This document shows, one piece after another, positions 13,525 to 25,400 of a stretch of DNA of 64,000 nt; the first letter of the stretch is position 1, and every line of letters starts with the position of its first letter. A model generated the notes under the pieces. It had not been told where the DNA came from and ran no database searches. It saw only the letters and a program-made list of their open reading frames with translations. Both the position numbers and the translations under genes were made by a program. Origin of the DNA: Paragonimus westermani. Lineage: Eukaryota; Platyhelminthes; Trematoda; Plagiorchiida; Troglotrematidae. The DNA lies in NCBI GenBank assembly GCA_008508345.1, contig QNGE01001696.1:71260-135259 (forward strand), in the 5' to 3' direction.

Positions 13525-14915
13525 CTCTGGAAACACGTCCGTGAAGAACAAGCGCCAATTTCGCTCTGACCAACACAACTTCTCACTTCGTCAGATATTT
13601 GAACCCTATCAGCCACATAGAAAGCCGACAGTTCTCTTCTTGGAGGTTGGAGGGTTATTCGATTTGGTTGGTAGAGCTGTGCTCTGGGACTGTTTACCGA
13701 GGAAAGGTGTGCCTCAGAATTACGCGGATATCTTGAAATCCACTTATTATCAGACCTCGGACAGGGTTAAAGATTATGGAAGCCTACCGCTGACCTTTAA
13801 CATTTCAGGTGGGGTGCGGCAACGTTAGTTATCCTACTCTTTTCTATTCACCTTTGAAAAATACGTGATCCTATGATGTGCCCTGATAATCTGCGAATGT
13901 GGTGGTGTGATTTTGCTTTCAGGCACTCTAGTCTGACATGCAGAGTATTCAGATGTTACCGCTCCAATCTGTGAGGATTCACAGGGAGCCCAGAGCATCT
14001 CGGGCAGACTAAAGACTTCAGTCCGTCAGTTTGTTCTGACCTCTGCATCTACTAAGTGCAAGGTGCTGTTGCAAGATTGGCAGGACGCCGCACCTGCTCT
14101 CGCCTTCACTGATGAGCGTTCGAACTTAGTTAAGAACTTTAAGTAACTCGTAAGCTGTATCGGCGTTGGTGGAATAGCTGATGAGATCATAATCATATAG
14201 CAATGGCTCAGATTTTGTTTGCTAAGTTGCGCCAGATGAAGCACCGACATGATCCCAGCCTTTTTATGAGCGTACAATGCCGACTGAATGGCAGTCCTAC
14301 TGTACGGCTCTGAAACCAGGTCCACTCGCGCGGAGGATGTTCATAGAGCATGCCTTTTCGACCATCGGTGATTCCAGAATACTAGCGACGGTGGTGGGCA
14401 CACCGCGTTAGCGATGACGACGTTCACCCACTCGACTTCGTAACAGATGTACTGTGTAAACCTCTGAGCATGCTGATCCCACTTCATAAACTTCGTTGGC
14501 TTGACCAGTTTTTACAAATGCCTACTGACTATCTGCTACATCATGCTTTATTTGCGGACGATGGATTAGGCTACAAACAGCAGTCCAGTGGTTAACGCAT
14601 GATTTTGGTTTGGGGTATGAAGGCATTCACTTCATATCTGGTTTCAGTAGGGTCCTGCTGGCTTCTTGATTGTGGTCCAAAGAACAATGAACGGCTTTGG
14701 CTGAGGACACTGTCTGATGTGACAAAGAACAGAGGTCAGTGTGTCTCGTGTTGTGAGTCTCTGTATGCATCGTTGCGAATTTTTCCTCCTCAGCTTTCGT
14801 ATTTTTCTTCTTGTTCAACGTACACGATACTCTTTTTCTCCCATTGTGGCGTGTTTGCCGACCTGTGTGGTACCCATGTGTCAAATAAATATGTGTACAT
14901 ATACGTGCATATTTA
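13525..14915 (+). mobile_element. Decayed non-LTR retrotransposon (RTE-like), reverse transcriptase to 3' end
   Basis: Remnants of a LINE polymerase can be read in order across all three frames. They are: VREEQAPF; a corrupted box A region (TVLFLEVGGLFDLVGRAVLW, where an active copy has an FLD...AFDSVDR-type motif); KGVPQNYADILKSTY; TSDRVKDYG; SGGVRQR (box B); KCKVLLQDWQD near 14050; and then a C-terminal region with LLYGSETRSTRAEDV, LFDHR, LRWLDQFLQMP and LWLRTLSDVTKNRGQ near 14700-14730. The catalytic YADD box expected between 13830 and 14040 is not found. Stops and frameshifts occur throughout. The T-rich tail ends near a short AT/GT-rich run at about 14890-14915. The copy is inactive. The RTE clade is inferred from the C-terminal style and the RTE leader at the left edge. 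Confidence 0.8.
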
Positions 14916-15966
14916 ACACGTAGATACCACAGAAAAGTGACAAGTGCGCCATATCTATATGTAGTAAAGGGGTGTTACCGTTTCAGAAGATATCATTTTT
15001 CTTCAAACGGCCACCATAAACAACTGTGTTTATTGTTTCTTATGCTTCCACCAAATATTTTGCTGTCAAGGCCAAAACATTTAAATACCTATGATCCAAA
15101 GTTGTTTAGTTTCACTCAAACATAACTGGGTGGCAAAAAACCTGACCGAAAATTCTGCCACCCACAGTTTTGAATAAGCCTACAAACAACAAACAAAACT
15201 GTCAGTCAAGTCTGCTAGTGGTGAACATTCAATCGTTTCGAACAGGTTGTGATGTCAAAAGCTGTAACCTGAAACAAAATTACTTCACAGGATCCAAGTA
15301 CGTTTTCCGTTTCCCCCTGGTCCGCTGCCATTCGACGGCGATATGCATGGCAAGATTCCAGCCAACGATGCTCCAGCTACTATTATCGGCTATTAACCGT
15401 TCGACAACCTATTCTGGAGTTAACGCTTATGAAAGTACCCAGCTTAGTTGTTGAGACTGATGATCTCTTCGTTAGCCTGAGTGAACGGCGCCGGTTGGAG
15501 CTCTCAGCACTAAACCCATAGATGAAAACGTGTTCTACTAAGCATCCTATAGAACTAAACTACTACTGGCCTCGCCTTCTGCTTGACCCGTTAAGAGTAA
15601 GCAACTGAAGTAAACGGAAAGTTTATTGAACGGGGACAATGAGTCAAAAGCTGTGTTCTATCAAGCCTCACTGATTATGAATGAAAATGCATGTCATTTT
15701 TCACTCCGTTAAGTTATAGGATTGGAAGAGCAGCTAGTTAAAACTTCCGTCGAAGCCGATAGAGATTAGCTAGGTCGTTACTGGGACTCGCAAATTAAAT
15801 TTAGTTGTAACTAGGTTAACACGAACAGACTTCACGCAACAGCCCGAAGTCCAAAGTAAATTTGCCACCAGATGCATCGTTCGACTGAATTCAGTGATTC
15901 CACTCCGCCTTTGGGACCGGCGTGGGATGTAAAAAATTTGAATCTGCAGTAACGGTGTAGTTCTTC
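14916..15966. other. Unassigned intergenic DNA
   Basis: Between the LINE relic and the inverted repeat pair I see only short ORFs and no recognisable element. Confidence 0.5.
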
Positions 15967-16050
15967 GATAAACAGATTGAGAATAACACAACGTTACGAG
16001 CAAGTTTTAATACTCTACTTTTCAACCACCTCGGGTGGCCTTCCTCAGGA
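15967..16050 (-). repeat. Inverted repeat, arm 1 (minus-oriented copy)
   Basis: This is a near-exact reverse complement of 16412-16494, differing at only a few positions. Read on the minus strand it contains CCTGAGGAAGGCCACC, GGTGGTTGAAAA and the block CTTGCTCGTAACGTTGTG. The similarity stops sharply at CCTGAGG. The two arms flank a 361-bp spacer. Palindromic or terminal-repeat ends of this kind are common in Penelope-like elements, remnants of which occur elsewhere in the window. Confidence 0.75.
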
Positions 16051-16411
16051 GTACTTTGTTTCCCTATAACTCTGGAGTCAACACATCACGACTAACCTCA
16101 CCCTGTTCGGACTATTCTTGCAAAAGTATCGGACCGAAAATTGCAAACAGCAACATTTGTGCTGGAATTAAAAGCCTTCAGCTAGCCGATCGGCAGTTTC
16201 GGAACATCTATTTTGGTACAGTGATTTCTAACAATAACTGTATCCATCTGTAATTACCTTAGTGGTAAACAAAGGCAAACAATTACCAATCGGTTCCAAG
16301 ATATCCGTACCAAATGTAGTACGAATGAAGTTAAACAGTTTGGGCGTCGTGTTCAACATGTTATTGAAAAACAGATTGGGAATAACACAACGTGATTTCG
16401 ATTACAACACC

Positions 16412-16494
16412 CCTGAGGAAGGCCACCCGAGGTGGTTGAAACGTAGAGTATTACAACTTGCTCGTAACGTTGTGTTATTCCCAATCTGTTTATC
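16412..16494 (+). repeat. Inverted repeat, arm 2, with hammerhead-like core
   Basis: This is the plus-oriented copy of the arm at 15967-16050. It carries CTGAGGA (16413-16419), a 7-bp GGCCACC/GGTGGTT stem with a CGA loop, then GAAAC: the order of the hammerhead ribozyme core CUGANGA, stem II, GAAA. The flanks 16370-16393 and 16467-16490 form a perfect 24-bp stem around this core. Helix I next to the core is not well paired and one A is unpaired at the base of stem II, so a working ribozyme is not established. Confidence 0.7.
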
Positions 16495-19400
16495 AATACA
16501 AATTGGTTCCTTCAGTCAAGCTCCAATACAACTCTGCTCTTTTTGTGTCTATTAAGTTGAATTGGACGAAACAAGTATAAAACCCGCAGATTTCTTTCAT
16601 TTTCACGATGACATTATACCCTTAACGGTTTAGTGATCATGCTTGAATTAGTTGTCACTGAGTAAACTGTTATGATTGATTACAGCTGATTGTACTAAAG
16701 CCTGAACACTACGAAGCAGCAGTGGTGAGCAAATAGTCTGCTGTTCTGCGAATGATGTTTACATGTTGACTGTGGTTGAGATTCTATTTGTTTTTTCATC
16801 ATATGGCAAAACATACAATCGTTACCGGTTTGGTTTATTCTGCGCCGCTCGACTTCCAGTGACAGTCGATTCTTGGCCAGACCACTGAGAGCGCTCGTGG
16901 TCGATCAGTCTGCTTTTCTCAACTAACTTTTACTCCAGACTGGTTGTGGGAAAATATCTCGCTGCTAGACCGACGTCAGCGGATCTATGAATCACCCCTT
17001 GAATATGTAGGACCGTGAATACTGATTACCAGACTACAAACTCGTGATAAATAGACTTTTTAACGGAACAGTCAACTTCATTGCAACGTGATCATCATCT
17101 AAGTTTGGTTGTAGTATTTGTGCTGCGACACCTCCTTCAGACGTCTCACTTTAAAAGGAGGCATTAACATCGAGAGTCGCTCACGTTAGAACTCGACAGT
17201 ATTGCTTAACCTGTTCCAGTGAGGATGTCATGCCTCGGGTCTCTTAATTGTGAAACCAGTGTGCTCTCTGCAACCCCACTAGCCTCCAAATAGGTACGAA
17301 CAAAAGTGAATGAATATTATTAGAACAAATATTATAACATCTGAAGTTATACACACGTGTGTGTAAAGTACAGTATCCTGATCAGTCCGTTATTCCTTAC
17401 TCCAAGATGTAAGTTGTTGTCGGGTGATGCGCGTCGAATTAGAATTATGAGAACAGTCATGACAGTGAATATACGCGGTCGCCAATAACTCAATTTAACA
17501 AACAATTTTCTTGTTAGTAAGAGAATCGCTTGACCTTTCAAGTGAAAAATCACGAAATTATCACCAGCACACGATGAAACTGTTTCGGTTAGACATAACG
17601 ACTTGGGGATAGTTTCGAGAAAACACTCTGTTCGCTACAAGCCGACTAATGCTGGCACCCGTAAAATTAGATTTACCCTAATCCATGGCCTTATGATCGT
17701 CTCAGTAAATACGACTTTGTGTGTGCTGTTTGGTCAACATGCTAAATTGAGCTGCGAAGATGAGCTTAGGCGACAGGCATTTTGTCTGTGTACATAGATA
17801 CGGATGTACATAACGATCAATCAAGCAGATACCAAACGATTTTTTAAATTCACAATTAAGGACTCAATGTTTGCAATTTGTGATGGGATGGCTAAGACGT
17901 CCTTTTCTATCCACCATAGCTTGGAACTACTTAAGGTGATTTCCAGTATCTCCAACAAAGTGACTGAGCTGACCTACTCATACGTGAAATTAACCATGTC
18001 TTATATGGTACTTGGATAGTATGAACCAGATTGGTCTCCACTTCCGTTCAATTTACAACCGTATTGACGCTGAACTCAACAAAAGACTGACGTGATCCGT
18101 TTGCAACTGCTAGAACCACCGTCCAACGTAATACGCAGTTGTTTTGGCCTATTGAATTCACTTGAATTACATTTGATCCGGTGGGTTAATGAATAGTTTT
18201 TTGCAAACAAATTGTAAACCAATGTAAGAAAGGCGCAAACGAACAGACCCACACTCCTATCAAATGATGAGCAATACTACCCCATTGATTAACCGAACAC
18301 TACTCTTAAGATCATTGCTTGTAACTACAATTTCGAAATTGAGGACGAAGCGCCTGAATGAAAATGAACTAAACCAGTTAAGAACGTGTAAACGGAGATT
18401 TTGATCGCAACACATAATATCGAAAACATCCTGTCTAGTTAGATTTGTTGACCTGTTAATTTTTAGTGGAATCGACTAGTTCGATTTGCCGTCTGTTATG
18501 TTCATTCTCTTCCTAAGTGAGGCAATACGCACAAGCGAACCAATATTCCGTTAATCTCAGACAACACTTTTTTCTGTTGGAGTTTTTCGAGACCTCATCT
18601 CATTTTTTTCAGGCAGTCGATCACTCTTATGGCTGGATTCGGTTATTACCTCATAACCCCGGCTTTGTTAACTGGCTGACTTAGTTTGCTGAACGACTAG
18701 GTGAAGAGAATGAACGATGAACTACTTCCGGTACCTACTGAAACAAGTGATTACTGGTTACCCAGTTTACACAGTCTGCCGTGGCGCTGTGAGACAACTG
18801 GCTCATCTGCTAATGAGAACGAATAGGGCTCGACAACAAAAAAGAATGCTGCTTAGATGTTATGTGATTGGAGAAAGTTTGGATTTCGCCGGTTTATAAT
18901 ATCGAAAGATTGGTCCATACTCATATTTGGTCAGCTTTTCTCGTAACGCAACTTCATAGCGCAATGGATCCAAGAGACCACTAGAAAGTATGGAGTCAGC
19001 TCAAACGGAACAAGCAATAGTTTGAAAAGTAGAAACGGAGTCAATAATATTAGGAATCAACGAAGATTTACACACGAGCCATAATTTGGGGGAAATATCG
19101 CTTTTATTAAAGTATTTTCCGAATGGAATGTTTCGCAACCAAAAATATAATATTGTAGCATCACTATATTGATTTTGACTAAGGAAGAAAAACCATGAAG
19201 TGTCTTTCCGGTTCCTGGACCACCCAGGCTCTCCCTATTTTGCAATGAATTTTATCATCAGCTACCCCGGTTACTTACCTGCAACGCCAGTCTTCTATTA
19301 TGGCTTTCTAACGTGCACGAGCTGTTTGTTGGCTCCGGGACAGCAACCAAGGCACCACACCAGCCGACAGTTGTTTTATTAGCCGTAGGTTTTACGAGCT

Positions 19401-22400
19401 GGTCGGTCAGTCGTGCTGATCGTCAGACGGAGAGAGAGTGAGATAGCGAGAGACATTTGGCCATAACCTGTTCGCGGTTGCTATGACCAAATCGGTCGTC
19501 AGTCTACAATCTAGAGGCAACGGTGGACAGTCTGAGCTATGTCTGGAACCTTTGCTTCCGTCAGGGTGGTGCACCATCATGGGTGTCGGAGTTAACGACC
19601 GTCCGGTCAGAAACATAGGTCCGCCTGTGCGCCCAGACAAAATCGTCATTTTCATGGATCAGCTGGTCGGGCAAAGTGGTATGTTTGAGTGACCCCTCCG
19701 TGACAGAACGATAGCGATTCCGTTGAATGCACTAAGCAAAAGAATTTTAATACAAACAACAGTGACAACAGTGGGATTGGCAAAACTGAGACGCTTGTTT
19801 TATCTCGTCGCCAAGGCATCAAACAGCCCTGTTCTATGACTGACTTGTCCACGTACACGAAGACAGTTGTCCTTGGGGAGGGAGAATGTGGACATTTAAG
19901 GGCCCACCCAGATTGTAATGTCCCATCATACCAATTAGTCATCGTGATTCCACTCACCTGACCTGATTATTCCTGTGTGACAGAATGGCGCGCCGATTTC
20001 GAAGTGAGTCGGACCTGCAAGAAACATACCTGTACACACACACACACACGTAAATGCAGATTGATGGAATTCCCGTATCAAACCGGACTGGTCATCCTGA
20101 CGTGTATCAAACAGACGTCTGGTGCTAGCAAGTGATCACTCAAGACAAAAACGTTTTGGACACCTTTGTTCTTGTTTGTCTACGTGCGCACACTCGATAA
20201 AATTAACCTGTACCACAAATATTTTTGTGTTGGAGTTTTTTTTGGATTTATGGCAATCTTCACGTTACAAACATCTCGTAGGTTTCAGGTTCGAATCTCG
20301 TTCGTGTATTCTCCAACTAACGTGGGCAAACAGAACTTAGACTGACTGGGCTGTATTTCGCTGATGGTGTATCCTATAAAATATATATTTCCGTGATGCC
20401 TGTTATTGCCCATCAGTGAATTCACAGCATCGTCGGAAATGTCATAAAATAGAATGGAAATGAGTTGGTGCATTGTGTACAACGTTGACTAAAGATCTTC
20501 CCTTCTTCACTATATGGTTGACCACTAACTCTTCATCAAAAGAAAATTTTACTGGAAAATATTAAATAATTCCTTTTTTGTAATCTCCCTTTCCTTCAAA
20601 TGAATTCAATAAAAGGTTAATTCGCTTTAATTGCACGACTAAAATCACGTTGACCACAACTATCTGCGGGCTGTTCCTGAGAGATGGTGAAGCAGTATGT
20701 TAGCTTTATCTGTATGACAGTGAACTAGAAGGAATATTGAGTACAGGCTCTGGATTATGTTGGTGAGAAACGGTGAAGATTAAGAATTTTCGAAATCTCT
20801 TTGTCCTACACCTCAATTCCAATAAAGTTCATTCATCGGCAAACTTCGGCCCTACTAGTCGTTGGCTGTCATACGCTAGACTGTCATTTGCCATCCAACT
20901 TGTTTTTGCTATGTTTTATTCAGATTAATTTTATTTCCCTTGTTCGGAGCCATTCCTTAACAGCATCAACTCATCTTCACACTCATCAAGGCAATCAAAC
21001 CTTACAGTAGAATTCGATATTCTAAGCAGTATTCTAAGTTAGTTTACTAAAAAATATCAACAGATGGATGTCTATCATCCATTTCCCTAAAGCAACTATC
21101 TACTGTGCCACTGGTCTTATTTCGGTAGATATCTTAACTGCCTCCCTTGTCTGAAGTAGCACAACCGACTTCAGATATAATAAGCAGGCCGTATCTTTAA
21201 ATTCATTATGGGCTACTGCTTTTAATGGTAACCGCCCCCTGAAAGAGTGAACGTGTCTTGCCATTTAACCACATTTTCATTCCTTGTCCATTTATTGTTA
21301 AGCAGCTTCTGTGTCAGGATGAGTGTGTAGCCACAAAAATTCAACCGATTTACTCAAGTTATTCTCAGATTCTCATTCGGCAGATCCCTGGTTCAGTCAC
21401 AGTATACTATAGCCGAACGAGTCACAGGTTTTGTTACGTCTTGAGCCTCTCTGGTAGCTTTTCTGAAACAACTCAAATCAGAAAAACTATCATATGTAAA
21501 CACCTACAGGCAAGTCTAATCAGATAAAGCATGCGGATCTATGTAGAGTGATGTTAATCGCGACTACCGTAAAGAGGAATTAATCACTCGTGTCTATGGA
21601 TTAGCCACTGTCAGAGTATATGGTTTATATGTGAGATGATCTAGCCGAGTTGTACTTTTAATGCTATATGTATACACTGGTTAATCTTTGTTCGGTGTAC
21701 AGCAGGCGACACGGTGGTCATAAGCTATCTCACACTGTCTCAGTAATTCACTCAACAGGTCACGTGGTTTGCACAGCTTCCATCAGTAAACCTTCCGTAT
21801 TGTTGCAGTGGTCACTTTCCAGTACGGTCAGATGGTCGAATTCAACTTGGTTGTTGGTCAAAGATGGTATGTTTGGTATGAATTAAGTCATGCCGTAAGT
21901 TCCGGAATATTTGATTAACAATCTATGACTACTTACTTCACCTTAACTGCTGTTTGTTCCGAATATCAAACTGATAGGTGGCCTACAGCATATATGTTGA
22001 ACTTGATATCTAATCTGACGAACGATTCTTCCGTAAAATACCATTTTGTTTTCCAGATATATTGGCTTGCGCTTTGTGTCATACTGGCGACTTTATGATC
22101 ACCCAAGTGCACTACTTGCCGAATACACATCACAGATCTTCCGGTATATTAATACTGCATGGAAACACTAGGGTCTAAAACTCTTAGAAAGTGGTTCAGG
22201 TTGTCTCGTGACTTGGGCTCAACATTTTTTGACAGTGGCCGTCAGGTTTTAGTGCTAACTCAGCGATCTTACGTTCGTTTAGCAAATTGTGTCTGCGAAG
22301 ATTTCGTGGGACAGCTCTTTCAAACGAAGCGGTAGTAAATACTTCCTTGGTAAAAAATTGCTGTGCTCAAGCGAGATTAAGATAGCAAACGGAATACGTA

Positions 22401-25400
22401 TTCTTTTTATGTAACTCATTATCCGGTTGAAAATCAGGTCTTTTGCGCATTCCACATTCTAGAAAACTCATTTTCTGGTCTCAACAGGTTGGGAATTAGA
22501 TACGACATGGTAACTTAATTTTGTGTTCCATAAATTTATCGCTAAGATCATCATCAAGGTAACACTGACCTTTCGTTACCGAGTTCTGGATTGATCGGGG
22601 AAACCGCGCAGTAGTCCGTCCTCTTGGTGACATGCTAATCAAATATACTATTGCGACGGGCTCTTGTAACATCGGAAGTTATTTGGAGGTCCAGGAAATT
22701 TTATCAAAATAGATGAAGTCGCGTTGTGAGCTAATATATTAATAGAAACTGATGGGTTGAGCCTGATTAGGGAGATGAAAATCGAAGTAGGCATTGCTTA
22801 TGCTGAGCAGACACAAATCACCCAAACATTTGGTGAAATGGGAGTGAGTACTGATGCAGTTTGTTGAAAAAGCGAACTTCGCTTCCCAAAAGAGACCTAC
22901 TTTTTATATTATTTCGTTACGAGAAACTGTCATACATATCGCAAAACTTTTTTTCGAAAGTTGCTCTCTGAAATATCGTACTGTTCCAATACGATATATT
23001 ATCCGACGGTGTTGGAGAAAAGAATTAAAAGTTGCAACAATTAATTCAGTTACAACTGTGGCAACCATACGGATTTGTTCGGTGCGCCGAAATGGCGATA
23101 CATCTGGACGCACGTGTCTAGTTTTTTTGTGGTTGTTACTACGTGTAAAAATTCCTCTGTTTGTTCTAACCATGAGTTTCATCGGGCTGAAGTCGATAAA
23201 CCCACAAATTTTCAATAACTTCATAAGTCTACCAACAAAACAGCCGCTACTTTGCTGATTTTATCGTCATTCTAATCTTAAACAGTCAGAAATAGGCAGA
23301 TAGACTAACAGACAATCAGACAGACAGCCACAAAAGTGAAAGATTTTTTAGTGAAAACAGTAATCAGTTCAATCATACTCTCATCAGAGATGTGTGTTGA
23401 CTGTTTGGCAAGGTTAGGTTGCAGACCTATGAACTGATACACTTGTTCACAAGGGACTTCCTTGTAATTTTGTTGTATTGAAAGCTGATTAATGATGTGT
23501 CGGATCATGTGACCATTATACCGGACTAGATTATCATTCGCAGTTCACCGATAGCCTGTTCATCGTGGAACTGTAAAAGAAGGTGATTTGTCAACATCTT
23601 TCAAAAACGAACATAAAACAGATGAGATGAACCGTCATCAGTAGATATACAAAACCATCCTCCCTCTAACCTGTTTGCTTCATTTTCTGTTATCACACAC
23701 CATTTCCTTAGGTTCTTCAAACTGCTTGGTTTACACTTTCGAGTTAAGACAGTGGGATAGTACCTACCACTTTTCGCCATCTCATTGTTCAAACGAAGAG
23801 GCTAACTCTGGTTTGGAACGACCTGTTCTATTCAACAGCATTTGACCAAACAGCAATTATTATTGCGTTCCAGCTGTTCACTAACGAGGTCTCTCTCCTT
23901 CTACTTTTTGGGTGTTCTCAACATTATAAATGTTGTCCATCAGACTGTAACTTCGTCCATCCCATACGGACACAGTGGTGGGTCAGATGTATGTGTCAAG
24001 ACTTGGCGAATGTGTGACACCTATGATGCATTTGTATCGTGTGTTTGTGTATGCCTACGTGTACGACACAAACACCCCTACATAAACATTAAACTATCGG
24101 AAGTTGTATGCCGAAATTAAGCAAATCGAACCGATGGTCAAATGTGTTTCGGACAGTCTTGTTCCCTTGTTATTCTCTCCTGTTAATGATGGTTTGTACT
24201 CGTGCATGCAGGCATGGAGTGACAGACAAGTGTGAGTTCCATAGTTTTCTGATCAGATAAACTTGGGCTAACGAGGACGGACCGAGGACGGTAAACAGTT
24301 TACAGTCAATAATCTAGGTCCGGTAAAATTGAATGTGCATACGAAAGAATTGCAAAATGAACAGCGAAAACTAAGCCACCTTGGTCTAATAACACAAAGT
24401 GAGAGTGAACGTTACATCCAGATGAACACCCCTACCAGTTCATTGTAAATTCTTATCATGGTATGTCTCATCAGCAATTCATCGTCCCGGCTGTACTAAG
24501 TTTGAAACCCTATCCATTGTGTTTGTGAAAGGTGCGTATATACATTCTGTTTGGATGAATGTGCACAGGGATTGCGGAACCATCAGATATGAACGCTCAG
24601 ACAACGGGACTTTCGAGCAGCACTCAAAATGTCTCATCATATGTTAAAATATACAACAATCTTGTTAACCTCAGTCAATTAGTTCATAAAACATTTTGAG
24701 ACTCCAGGCCTAATGGAGGTTACTGAAATGGGCTAGGGTTGAGTTTCAAATTCTGGTTTGCACGGGAAGACCTACAGCCAATTAGTTACGACACGAGTGT
24801 TGTCAAGGTGGTGCATGTCACGGACCAACATAAATGACCGTGAATACCGTAGTTCCGGTGGATCAACAGTTTTTCCGTTGGCTGGTGCTCTCGAAGGAAG
24901 ACTTAACCGTTCTTTTGGTTCCGAGCCGTATTGACTTGTGATCTGGTCTTTGCAGTGAGAGTGAACTCATAGGCTTGATTTGAAGTGTTTTGCAGAGTTT
25001 CTCATTACAAATCAGTGTTCGATAACTCCACGCGACGTTTACCTTGCTTGAATGGGATAGTAGCTTCTGTGTTCTGAAAATATCTCGAGAAGACACTTCT
25101 TAAATCGATATAGATTCCGCTCGACTATGAACAAACACTTATATGCGACGATCTATTCACGCCTGAGTTAAGTTCAGTAGTGCAGCTTTCATCGTGTTCG
25201 CTCGGAGTTCAAGTTTTGGTTCAGGGGAAATTATACGCCATTAGAGTGACCTAGCTAAAGGTATCTCTAGCCTACCAATTTATTTTAAATGCTACCTGAA
25301 GAGATCATTGTCTAGACGCCAACGCAATACTGAACTATGAATGGTGCTTATTTCCTAGTAAATGAAAATCCACCAGTAACTGCGCAAAGTCAGAAAACTG

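Noticed and set aside
19407..19957. Overlapping ORFs in a GC-richer block
   Set aside because: Composition suggests a separate element, but neither strand gives a recognisable protein and no terminal repeat was found, so no element is called.
20230..20340. GGTTCGAATCTCG, resembling a polymerase III B box
   Set aside because: No A box at suitable spacing and no T arm that pairs well, so an isolated match is not enough for a tRNA or SINE call.
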